Shown here: positions 8,971 through 16,509 of the stretch, in pieces
Numbering within the stretch: the stretch's first letter is position 1
How the letters are laid out: each line of letters opens with the position of its first letter
Assembly: GCA_022844045.1 (NCBI GenBank)
Contig: JALHMM010000002.1
Location: 62,001 to 126,000, forward strand
Direction: 5' to 3'
From: Reyranellaceae bacterium
GTDB lineage: Bacteria; Pseudomonadota; Alphaproteobacteria; Reyranellales; Reyranellaceae
DNA length: 64,000 nucleotides
Translations under genes and position numbers: made by a program
Notes under the pieces: model-generated
Told to the model about the DNA's origin: nothing
What the model saw: only the letters and a program-made list of their open reading frames with translations
Database searches by the model: none

Positions 8971-9015
8971 GACTCGTTTCCCCCTATTGTCTCCGCTGCC
9001 GGCCGCGAGCCTAAC

Positions 9016-9187
9016 TACCTTCCCCCGGAGGGGGAAGGTGCCCGAAGGGCGGATGGGGGATGTCGAAGACGGACACCGCGTTTGTTGAAACATCCCCCAT
9101 CCGTCGCGCTTCGCGCGCCACCTTCCCCCTCCGGGGGAAGGTAGATGCAGTTCCATATGCGATCGCCCTGCCCTCCGGGGGAAGGGA
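9016..9187. repeat. Type A intergenic inverted repeat, copy 2, with tail
   Basis: The main element (9016-9143) has the two terminal CTTCCCCCGGAGGGGGAAGG-type hairpins and the paired GGGCGGATGGGGG / CCCCCATCCG core. A tail at about 9155-9187 contains ATATGCGATCGCCCTGCCCT followed by CCGGGGGAAGG. The same tail occurs next to copies at 30.4-30.6 kb and 35.0 kb. Confidence 0.85.
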
Positions 9188-9190
9188 AGA

Positions 9191-10123
9191 TCAGCGCTTT
9201 GGCCAGCGCGACGCGACCTGGGGCAGCACTTTCTCGATAAGCTGCTTGGTCTGGTCGAGCACTGTCGTCTCGTCGGCGCCCAGCGGGCGCAGGATGAACT
9301 TGGCGACGCCGTTGTCGACGAATTCGGCGAGATGGTTCATCACCGTGTCGGCGTCGCCCACCGCGAAGGCTTGGCGTGCGTCGCGACCGGTGCGCTTGGT
9401 GTAGGCGTCCATGGCGCGCGCCACGATCGGACTGTCGGCGCTGCCGAAATGGAAGGCGAAGCCGGCGCCGTAGTGGTCCTCGTCGATGCTGCGGCCGGCT
9501 TCGGCGGTCGCGGCCTTGATCGCCGCGACGATGCGGCCGGCTTCCTTCGGCGAGTCGCCGCCGGCCTGCCAGCCGGTGCCGTACTTCGCGGTGCGCCGGA
9601 TCGCGGCGTCGGTCGAGCCGCCGATCCACATCGGGAGGTCGGGCTGCACGGGCTTGGGCGCGATCACCGCGCCCGTGAGCTTGTAGAAAGTGCCGTTGAA
9701 GTCGACCGCGTCCTCACGCCATAGCCGCGCGATGATCTCCAGGCATTCGTCCGTCTTCTTGCCGCGTGTCTTGGTGTCGGCGTTCAGCATCTTCCACTCC
9801 GGCCCGAGTGGCGAGCCGATGCCGAAGGCCGGCAGCAGGCGACCTTCCGACAGCACGTCGATGGTGGCGCATTGCTTGGCCAGCAGAACCGGGTCGCGGA
9901 AGGCCAGCGACACCACGTTCATGCCGAAGCGCACGCGCCGCGTGCGGCCCGCCAGCGCGGCCATCGTCGTCATCGATTCGAGGAAGGGCGCCTTGCCGAC
10001 CAGGCGATCGGTCTGCCAGATCGAATCGACGCCACCCGCTTCGCACATGTCGACCCAGCGCCAGTAGCCGGCGCCTGACGTGAAGGGAAACTCGGCAAGG
10101 CCGAGGCCGACCGCGACGCTCAT
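9191..10123 (-). CDS. LLM-class F420-dependent oxidoreductase
   Basis: This 310-residue luciferase-like protein starts MSVAVGLGLAEFPF. It has SIWQTDRLVG near residue 30, SEGRLLPAFGIGSPLGPEW near 90-110 and KPVQPDLPMWIGGSTDAAIRR near 150-170, and a clear C-terminal PLGADETTVLDQ segment. Its ATG overlaps the TGA of the upstream LLM gene (ATGA), so the two are translationally coupled. They may act on the same compound or as partners. F420 use is inferred from family and location; an FMN-dependent activity cannot be excluded. Confidence 0.88.
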   Translation of the reverse strand: MSVAVGLGLAEFPFTSGAGYWRWVDMCEAGGVDSIWQTDRLVGKAPFLESMTTMAALAGRTRRVRFGMNVVSLAFRDPVLLAKQCATIDVLSEGRLLPAFGIGSPLGPEWKMLNADTKTRGKKTDECLEIIARLWREDAVDFNGTFYKLTGAVIAPKPVQPDLPMWIGGSTDAAIRRTAKYGTGWQAGGDSPKEAGRIVAAIKAATAEAGRSIDEDHYGAGFAFHFGSADSPIVARAMDAYTKRTGRDARQAFAVGDADTVMNHLAEFVDNGVAKFILRPLGADETTVLDQTKQLIEKVLPQVASRWPKR

Positions 10124-11136
10124 GTCACTGCCGCTTTCAATCGAGGCGCGACGTCGCGCACGAATTTCTCGAGATGACCGTTCATCTGGTCCGGCCGCAT
10201 GCCCGGCGGCACCGCCCAGGTCACGAGGTCGGTGATGCCGTACTCCCGGATGAAGGCCGTGAGTTCCTTCACGCAGTGATCGACGTCGCCCACCACCCAG
10301 GTCTGCGGGATCGGTGGGTCGGTCGCGGTTTGCTGGACGCCGCCATAGGCGCCCTCGCTGTTGAAGCTGCGATAGACCTGGCCGCGATAGCGCTCGGCCG
10401 CGCGCACCGCGGGCCAGTCGCGCTCGCGGTCGTCGGTGACGAGGCAGGAGCGGATGATGCCGACGCGATACGTATCGGGGTTCCGACCCGACTCGCGCAT
10501 CGTCGCGCGCCACGGGTCGAGCACCGCCGAACGCGGCCCCTGCGGCAGGAAGTGGCTGTCGTAGCGCGCCGCGCGCTGCGCGCCCGGCCCCGACATGGCC
10601 GCGATCCACAGCGGCGGGCCGCCCTTCTGCACATAGCCGGGACGGATCACCACATCCTCGAAGGTGTAGCGCTTGCCGTGATAGCTGAAGCGCTCACCGG
10701 CGAAGCACAGCCGCAGCACCTCGATGCCTTCATCGGTGAGAGACACGCGGCGCGACACCGGCAGGCCGAAGCCCTTGAACTCGTGCGGCGCGTAGCCCAT
10801 GCCGACGCCGATCTCGACGCGCCCGTTGCTGAGGTTGTCGAGCACCGCGAGGTCCTCGGCCAGCCGCACCGGATGATTGAACGGCAGCAGGCAGACATCG
10901 CTCGACAGCTTCACCCGCTTGGTGCGCGCGGCGATCGCGCCGGCGATGGGAATCCAGGAAGGCAGGTAGCCGTCGTCGAGGAAGTGATGCTCGGTGAACC
11001 ACACGAGATCGAGCCCCAGCCCATCGAGCATGACGATCTGGTCCATGATCGCGGCGTAGAGGCTCGGGTTGTCGAGACCCGAGTCCGGCGTGTTGCGGAA
11101 ATCATAGACCGTGCCGATACGCAGCGGCGGACGCAT
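10120..11136 (-). CDS. LLM-class flavin/F420-dependent oxidoreductase
   Basis: This 338-residue protein starts MRPPLRIGTVYDFRN. It has the bacterial-luciferase-like WFTEHHFLDDGYLPSW segment (residues 46-61), LSNGRVEIGVGMGYAPHEF (about 102-120) and a C-terminal helix set. The EHHF motif is typical of alkanal-monooxygenase-type LLM enzymes, so this one may be FMN-dependent rather than F420-dependent. It is the first gene of a coupled pair with the LLM gene at 9191-10123. Confidence 0.87.
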   Translation of the reverse strand: MRPPLRIGTVYDFRNTPDSGLDNPSLYAAIMDQIVMLDGLGLDLVWFTEHHFLDDGYLPSWIPIAGAIAARTKRVKLSSDVCLLPFNHPVRLAEDLAVLDNLSNGRVEIGVGMGYAPHEFKGFGLPVSRRVSLTDEGIEVLRLCFAGERFSYHGKRYTFEDVVIRPGYVQKGGPPLWIAAMSGPGAQRAARYDSHFLPQGPRSAVLDPWRATMRESGRNPDTYRVGIIRSCLVTDDRERDWPAVRAAERYRGQVYRSFNSEGAYGGVQQTATDPPIPQTWVVGDVDHCVKELTAFIREYGITDLVTWAVPPGMRPDQMNGHLEKFVRDVAPRLKAAVT

Positions 11137-11213
11137 GGGCTTCTCCCACTATTCGACCTTCGCCGCCGGCGGGCGAGGGCAAGGAGAGCTTACGGGGCGA
11201 ATGCCGTGCTCTT

Positions 11214-11603
11214 CTAGCCCTTACGCTTCTTGGATGTGTTGAGTTCAACCGCAGCGCGGATTAGCGCCTTCAGGGACTTGTCGTTGATCTTGTCACCTTC
11301 GCGGATGTCGATCGCGCGCCTGACGTTACCCTCGAGGCTGGCATTGAAGAGGCGGGCGGGGTCCGCCAGCGCGGCGCCCTTGGCGAAGGTCAGCTTCACC
11401 ACGGCCTTGTACGTCTCGCCGGTACAGATGATGCCGGCGTGTGACCACACCGGCACGCCGCGCCACTTCCACTCCTCGACCACGTCAGGATCGGCCTGCT
11501 TGATGAGAGCGCGAACGCGCGCAAGCGTCTCGCCGCGCCAATCGCCGAGCTCCTTGATCCGGGCGTCGATCAGATTCGAAGGAGAGTCGCCGCTCTTACT
11601 CAT
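11214..11603 (-). CDS. DUF1801 domain protein
   Basis: This 129-residue protein of the DUF1801 (YdhG-like) family has an EEWKWRGVPVWSHAGIICTG core followed by KLTFAKGAAL and NVRRAIDIREGD. The fold is small and the function is not established; some relatives bind iron or bacillithiol-related partners. A second DUF1801 gene lies 16 bases upstream on the same strand, so they are probably cotranscribed with the LLM gene beyond it. It has a lysine-rich C-terminus. Confidence 0.8.
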   Translation of the reverse strand: MSKSGDSPSNLIDARIKELGDWRGETLARVRALIKQADPDVVEEWKWRGVPVWSHAGIICTGETYKAVVKLTFAKGAALADPARLFNASLEGNVRRAIDIREGDKINDKSLKALIRAAVELNTSKKRKG

Positions 11604-11619
11604 GTCTGTCTTCCCTCGC

Positions 11620-12090
11620 TCAGGCCAGCCAGCCGGGAATCTTACTCGCCTGCTTCACCCATTTCGTGAACTGCGCTTCGTCGAGCGTGTCGTGCTCGCG
11701 GATGTCAAGGTAGCGCACGTCCTTGATCTTGGACTCGCTCGGCGGTGGCGGACTGAGCGACGCGCCTTTGAAGAAGCCGACCTTCACATACTTCGCGAAG
11801 CAGTGATAGCTGAGGAACCAGCCCTTGCCCTTCACGCCATAGAAGGGCGAGTTCCACTTCACCGCCTTGCGCACGTCGGGCAGCGCGCGCGTAATGAGCG
11901 TATCGAGCCGGCGCGCGAGGTCCTGCTTCCAGCCGGGGATCGCCTTGATGTAGGCCTGCACCGGCGCGTCGCCGTCGCCCTTGGCGATCTGCGGGTTGTC
12001 GCCGGCAAGCAGGCGCGGCTTCGTGGTCGCTCGCTTGACGGCGACCTTCTTCGCGGCCTTCGTTGATTTCTTCGCTTTCGCGCGGGCCAT
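11620..12090 (-). CDS. DUF1801 domain protein with Lys-rich N-terminus
   Basis: This 156-residue protein starts MARAKAKKSTKAAKK. The first ~40 residues are Lys/Ala-rich and histone-like. A DUF1801 domain follows, with VRKAVKWNSPFYGVKGKGWF near residues 88-107 and VRYLDIREHDTLDEAQFTKW near 130-149. A longer upstream frame antisense to the LLM start is rejected. The basic tail could bind nucleic acid. It is paralogous to the next gene, but only distantly. Confidence 0.8.
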   Translation of the reverse strand: MARAKAKKSTKAAKKVAVKRATTKPRLLAGDNPQIAKGDGDAPVQAYIKAIPGWKQDLARRLDTLITRALPDVRKAVKWNSPFYGVKGKGWFLSYHCFAKYVKVGFFKGASLSPPPPSESKIKDVRYLDIREHDTLDEAQFTKWVKQASKIPGWLA

Positions 12091-12113
12091 CGCATGCGCT
12101 CCGCTGATACGCT

Positions 12114-13154
12114 TTACGAATTCAACCGCGCCGCCTGCGCCATGACCTCGATCGCCTCGGGTTGGCGCGAGCGGACGCTGAGCGTGTCGAGGCCGCAATC
12201 CTGCCAGCGGCGATAGCGCTCCTTGATGCGCGCGGCCGGGCCGACCAGCGATTTGGCGTCGACCCATTCGTCGGGCACCGTGGCGATCGCCTCGTCCTTG
12301 TGGCCGGCGAGGTAGAGTTCCTGGATGCGCTTGGCGGCGTCGCCGAAGCCGTTGCGCACCATTAGGTCGTTGTGGAAGTTCTTGTCCTTGTGGCCCATGC
12401 CGCCGACATAGAGCGCGACCTCGGGCTTGAGCTTCTGCAGCGCCGCCTTCACATCGTCCTGGACCTGCACATGCACGGAGGTCTGGATCACAAAGTCCTT
12501 CATGCTCTTGCCGTTGCCGGCGCGGCGGAAGCCTTCCTCGAGCCAGGGCTGGTAGTCCTTAAGGAAGCCAGGCACGAGGCCGGTGGGCAGCCAGCCATCG
12601 GCGATCTCGCCGGTGAGCTTCACCGTCGCCTCGTTGACCGTGGCGAGATAGATCGGGATGTCGGGGTTCATGTGCAGGATGGACTTCAGCGGCTTGCCGA
12701 TGCCCATCGCGCCTTCGCCCTTGAAGGGCAGGGGATACTCACGCCCGTCATGCGACACCGGCCCCTCGCGCTTGAAGATCTTGCGCATGATCGCGACGTA
12801 GTCCTTGAGCTGGTAGTAGGGCTTGCCCCAGGGGCGGCCGTACCAGCCCTCGACGATCTGTGGCCCCGATACGCCCAGCCCGGCGATGAAACGCCCGCCG
12901 CCGGCCAGCGCGTCGACGGTGGCCGCCGACATCGCGGCGTTGGCCGGCGAGCGCGCGGCCAGCTGCATGATGCCGGTGCCGAGCTTGATCTTCTTGGTCA
13001 GCCCCGCGAGATAGGCCAGCGGCGTCACGGCGTCGGAGCCGTAGGCCTCTGCGCTCCACACCGAATCGTAGCCGAGCTCCTCCGCGCGCTGCACCAGCTT
13101 CACAGGGATATCGAGATGGGCGCCGGAGTAGCCGATCGATAGGCCGAGCTTCAT
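12114..13154 (-). CDS. LLM-class F420-dependent oxidoreductase
   Basis: This 346-residue luciferase-like protein starts MKLGLSIGYSGAHLDIPV. It has YDSVWSAEAYGSDAVTPLAY (residues 28-47), KIKLGTGIMQLAARSPA (54-70) and GGRFIAGLGVSGPQIVEGWYG (85-105). These match the F420-dependent TIGR03559 group and methylene-H4MPT-reductase-like enzymes, which act on xenobiotic or secondary metabolites. It is followed on the same strand by the two DUF1801 genes and preceded by a type B repeat. Confidence 0.92.
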   Translation of the reverse strand: MKLGLSIGYSGAHLDIPVKLVQRAEELGYDSVWSAEAYGSDAVTPLAYLAGLTKKIKLGTGIMQLAARSPANAAMSAATVDALAGGGRFIAGLGVSGPQIVEGWYGRPWGKPYYQLKDYVAIMRKIFKREGPVSHDGREYPLPFKGEGAMGIGKPLKSILHMNPDIPIYLATVNEATVKLTGEIADGWLPTGLVPGFLKDYQPWLEEGFRRAGNGKSMKDFVIQTSVHVQVQDDVKAALQKLKPEVALYVGGMGHKDKNFHNDLMVRNGFGDAAKRIQELYLAGHKDEAIATVPDEWVDAKSLVGPAARIKERYRRWQDCGLDTLSVRSRQPEAIEVMAQAARLNS

Positions 13155-13174
13155 GGACCGTTTCCTCTTTCTTT

Positions 13175-13327
13175 CCTTCTCCCCGCGCATGCGGGGAGAA
13201 GGTGCCGAGCGTCAGCGAGGCGGATGAGGGGCTTCTCGCGCAACGACGACCATTGATGCTGTTGAGACTCTGCGAAGCCCCTCATCCGCCCTTCGGGCAC
13301 CTTCTCCCCGCCTTCGCGGGGAGAAGG
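13175..13327. repeat. Type B intergenic inverted repeat, copy 1 (inverted orientation)
   Basis: The terminal hairpins are of the CCTTCTCCCCGC..GCGGGGAGAAGG type. The inner arms are GAGGCGGATGAGGGGCTTC and GAAGCCCCTCATCCGCCC. Compared with copies 2 and 3, the GAGCGTCAGCGAG and CCCTTCGGG side stems are exchanged between arms, so this copy is in the opposite orientation. It fills the 180-base gap between the TauD-type gene and the LLM gene. Confidence 0.85.
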
Positions 13328-13334
13328 AAAAAAG

Positions 13335-14360
13335 TCATTCCGTGCTGGCGTCGGCCAGCTCGGGGATCCAGCTCTTCTTCTCGCCGGCGTAGAGCGCGCC
13401 GGGATTGCCGTGCACGGTGGTGCGCCACATCACGCGGTTCTGCGCCTCGGCGTCGAACCAGGTCGCGGCGTGCACCAGGCAGCGATTGTCCCAGACGATC
13501 AGGTCGCCCTGGTCCCATTCATGGACGTAGATGAACTCCGGCCGCGTGTAATGCGCCATCAGTTCGTCGAGTAACGCCGCGCCGTCGCCATGCGGGCCGG
13601 GCTGCATGCCCACGAACGGGCCCTCGATCCAGTCCATCTGGCCGGACTCGCAGAGATAGAGCGCCGGCTTGCCGGTGACCGGATGGATACGCACGACCGG
13701 CTGGCGCTGCGAGCGCTCGTGGGCGGCGAATTCGCGCGGCTTGGTGCCCGCGAGCACCGCCTCGCGCGAGCGGCCCGACCCGGGCTGCGCATGCAGGCCC
13801 TCGAGCTGGCCGACTCTGCGCTTCATGTCGGGTGACAGCGCCTCATAGGCCAGCGTGCCATTGGCGAAGATGGTCTGCCCCTGATCGCGGCTCACCGGCG
13901 CCACGGCGAAGAACAGCGAGATGTCCGGCGGCGGGCGGCGATAGCTCTGGTCGGTGTGCCAGCCCTTGCGCTGCGGATACTGCACCGGGAGCTTGCCCTC
14001 GGCGGTCAGCGGCGGCTCGGGCCGCTTGGGCGGCATGCGGCTCACCGGGGCCACGTTGGAGACGATGAAGATCTCCGGCACCTGCTCATGCACCTGATGG
14101 CGCGGCGTGAGCGTACGGCGATAGTCCTCGACCTCCGGCCCGAACAGCCGGCTCAGCCGCACCAGCAGCGCGGGATCCTGCGCGATGCCGTGCAGGCCCT
14201 TCAGCAGCAGCACGCCGCCGCTCTCGCTGAGCGCCTTGGGCAGGGCGGCCGGCTCGGCCTCGGCCGCCTTCACGACGCTGGCCGCGTCGCCCGATGTGCG
14301 CGCCCAGCCGCCGAACCGCGCGCCGGGCAGGGGAGTCTCGAGGGTGAAGAAGCCGCTCAT
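13335..14360 (-). CDS. TauD/TfdA-family alpha-ketoglutarate-dependent dioxygenase
   Basis: This 341-residue non-haem Fe(II) dioxygenase has the facial triad H135-x-D137 in WHTDQSY and H297 in DNRCLVHAATWF. R313 in RVMWRTTVHG is placed to bind 2-oxoglutarate. Members hydroxylate taurine, 2,4-D or similar acids; the substrate here cannot be named. The gene starts 15 bases after the end of the upstream GNAT gene on the same strand. A type B repeat follows its stop. It is slightly longer than the usual ~290 residues because of an N-terminal extension. Confidence 0.9.
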   Translation of the reverse strand: MSGFFTLETPLPGARFGGWARTSGDAASVVKAAEAEPAALPKALSESGGVLLLKGLHGIAQDPALLVRLSRLFGPEVEDYRRTLTPRHQVHEQVPEIFIVSNVAPVSRMPPKRPEPPLTAEGKLPVQYPQRKGWHTDQSYRRPPPDISLFFAVAPVSRDQGQTIFANGTLAYEALSPDMKRRVGQLEGLHAQPGSGRSREAVLAGTKPREFAAHERSQRQPVVRIHPVTGKPALYLCESGQMDWIEGPFVGMQPGPHGDGAALLDELMAHYTRPEFIYVHEWDQGDLIVWDNRCLVHAATWFDAEAQNRVMWRTTVHGNPGALYAGEKKSWIPELADASTE

Positions 14361-14375
14361 GGCGACATCCTGCCC

Positions 14376-14894
14376 CTATTTCGCCGGAGGCTCCAGCGCG
14401 ATGGCCATCAGCTTCTCGTCGTAATAGCGGCCATTCTGCTTAAGCGCGTGGACCTCGTGGCCGTACTCGACGAAGCCGCAGGCGCGGTAGAGCCGCTGCG
14501 CCGTCTCGTTGTCGCTGACGACGCTCAGCTGCACGAGCTCGACGCGCCCGTGCGCGTGGGCCAGAACCGCCTCGACGAGCATCTTGCCGACGCCCGCGCC
14601 GCGCGCGGCTGACCGCACATACATGCCCCACAGGAAGCCCTTGTGCTCGCGCTTGGGGCCGACCTGCGTGCGATAGCCGGCCATGCCCAGCAGATCGGCG
14701 CCGCGGAAGGCGCCGAAGACGTCGGACCGGCCCAGCAGATCGGCGAACTGCTCGACCGTGTAGGTGCGCTCCAGCTCGTAGGTGCTGCCGAAGGCCTCCG
14801 GCGCGGCCTGCAGCGCTTCCAAACGAATCTCCTGGTACAGTCGCGCGTCGGCTGGCGTCAGCGGGCGGATCTCGGTGACGGGATCAAGCGTCAT
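14376..14894 (-). CDS. GNAT-family N-acetyltransferase
   Basis: This 172-residue protein has the acetyl-CoA-binding loop in LWGMYVRSAARGAGVGKMLV (R/Q-x-x-G-x-G/A, here RGAGVG). It also has the SVVSDNETAQRLYRACGFVE motif shared by RimI/RimL-like enzymes that acetylate amines. The opening PVTEIRPLTPADARLYQEIR is standard for the fold. It is upstream of the dioxygenase gene in the same orientation and probably in the same transcript. The acceptor is unknown. Confidence 0.9.
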   Translation of the reverse strand: MTLDPVTEIRPLTPADARLYQEIRLEALQAAPEAFGSTYELERTYTVEQFADLLGRSDVFGAFRGADLLGMAGYRTQVGPKREHKGFLWGMYVRSAARGAGVGKMLVEAVLAHAHGRVELVQLSVVSDNETAQRLYRACGFVEYGHEVHALKQNGRYYDEKLMAIALEPPAK

Positions 14895-14959
14895 GGCGCG
14901 ATTCGATAGCAGCGTGGCCGCGAAGCCGCCAGCGGATGAAGTGTCCGCCCAAGTTTGGG

Positions 14960-16279
14960 TTAGAGGCCGGGCAACCCAAGCTCAAAGTCCCTCGATACCA
15001 TGCCGGCACGAGACTCCTCGTCTCGCAGTGGCGTCCAGTCCTGCTTCAGGCGGGCGACCGGAGCCTCGACATGGACCTCGATGGCGTCGCCGAGCTCGCC
15101 GACGCCCAGCAGGCTGAGCGCCCGCACCTCGACGAACTGGAACAGGATCGGTGGGTGCTCATAGCACAGGCGCGTCCTCTCCTTCGCGCGGCCGATGGCG
15201 AGCGCGCGGTTGAACGCCGCATCGAAGTCGGCCGCGCGTACCAAGTGCAGGTAGTCGACAAGACCACCGCAACCCTGTCCGTCGATCATGAAGGCCATGC
15301 GCAGTTGCACGCTGAACCAGGGGAGTGCCTCCGCCTCATGAAGCCCTTCTTGTGTGGGCACTAAGTGTTGGCGAAGTGGAGCCGATAGTTCTGGATGGAA
15401 TGCCGCTCCTGGCGGAAAGCGGCCGCGGTCCGAGTCGCCGAGCGCAACCCAGGCGCGATGGACCTCCATGCCGTTTGGATCGTCGCCATCGGCCGCGGCC
15501 CGGATGCCATCAGTTTCCGGGAACTCCACACGAAGGTCCGCAGCCCGCTCGCTTCCGGTCAGGCGCGCGCGCACGTGCGCTTGTTCCCTGAGCCAACCAT
15601 AATCCGATCTGAACAGGAAGACATGGTCGGCGATGGCTTCGCTGCGGTTAGTATCGCCCGCGCGTGTCACCCGTGCCCTCACGCTGTGCCAGCCGGCGGC
15701 GGTCCTGTCGATGAATAGCCGATGTTCCCGGTCAGTAAGGTATTGGTGGTATCCGACGAACGCATGAAGAGCGGACATATAGTCGTGAGCATCCTTGAGA
15801 ATCGTCTCGAAACGGCTGATGTCGTCTTCGATCACGACAGCGGGAGCATCCTTATTGGGGTACCACAGCAAGCGCCCAACGCCGCCGCAGTCGAGCAGGT
15901 AGATTTTGGCGTCTGAATTGGCGTCACCAAAATTCAACCATAGGCGCCGATGATCATCCCAAAGCTTGTTCCACTGTTCGTGATCGGCTTGCCCCGGCGA
16001 GTCCTCACTCCACAGGTTCTCGTCCCACCATCGTAGAAACGCCTCGGGAGAAAGCGCGCAAAACTCTGCACCTCCACGGTGGCCGGGTATTTGGGTCTTG
16101 GCATCACGCATATCCTTCAGGGTGTGGGTCAGGTACTCATAAGCAAGATTGCCGATCCACTTGTCGTTGACCCAGTAGAGGAAGAACCCGACGACCATGT
16201 GCGGCCCACTAACGGTCGGGTCGTGCATGACCTCGACCGCGAAGCGGGATTTGTCGCCGAAGATCTTGCGGAGAATCAT
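14960..16279 (-). CDS. Putative two-domain immunity protein (Imm42-like N-terminus)
   Basis: This 439-residue protein is not fully recognised. Its start (MILRKIFGDKSRFAVEVM, then VVGFFLYWVNDKWIGN) resembles the Imm42 family of polymorphic-toxin immunity proteins. The C-terminal third (WFSVQLRMAFMIDGQGCGG, then LVRAADFDAAFNRALAIG) looks like the DUF4288-type fold often encoded near toxins. A middle segment has no match I can name. It lies directly downstream of the 834-residue toxin gene (230 bases away), which supports an immunity role. Composition is less GC-rich than the metabolic genes. An upstream extension of the frame was rejected because it lacks family similarity. Confidence 0.6.
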   Translation of the reverse strand: MILRKIFGDKSRFAVEVMHDPTVSGPHMVVGFFLYWVNDKWIGNLAYEYLTHTLKDMRDAKTQIPGHRGGAEFCALSPEAFLRWWDENLWSEDSPGQADHEQWNKLWDDHRRLWLNFGDANSDAKIYLLDCGGVGRLLWYPNKDAPAVVIEDDISRFETILKDAHDYMSALHAFVGYHQYLTDREHRLFIDRTAAGWHSVRARVTRAGDTNRSEAIADHVFLFRSDYGWLREQAHVRARLTGSERAADLRVEFPETDGIRAAADGDDPNGMEVHRAWVALGDSDRGRFPPGAAFHPELSAPLRQHLVPTQEGLHEAEALPWFSVQLRMAFMIDGQGCGGLVDYLHLVRAADFDAAFNRALAIGRAKERTRLCYEHPPILFQFVEVRALSLLGVGELGDAIEVHVEAPVARLKQDWTPLRDEESRAGMVSRDFELGLPGL

Positions 16280-16509
16280 CCGATCTGACGCCCTGGACTT
16301 CGAGTGCTCGCCGCGCCGGCGTCGATAGCCACAGCCGCGTAGGCGAGTCGCGTCGTGCTTGGCATTGCGGTATCTCTGCCATCGCACGCCGCTTCTACAG
16401 TGAGAGATGCTATCGCTCTATACATCGACGGTTGCATAACGTCGCCTGTCCTTTGTCGCGCCATGAGCCATCGAGCTATCATAGCGCGGGCGTCGGCCGC
16501 CGGTGACTG

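Noticed and set aside
9016-9187. N-terminal extensions of LLM proteins through the type A repeat (e.g. PSPGGGRWRAKRDGWGM)
   Set aside because: These peptides recur at every repeat copy and only reflect translation of the repeat. Start codons inside the genes with family-like N-termini were used instead.
16276-16482. Small minus-strand frame (68 codons) in the gap between the 834-residue toxin and the Imm42-like gene
   Set aside because: It overlaps the immunity gene start, has no ribosome site or similarity, and looks like chance. The rest of the 230-base gap shows no gene.
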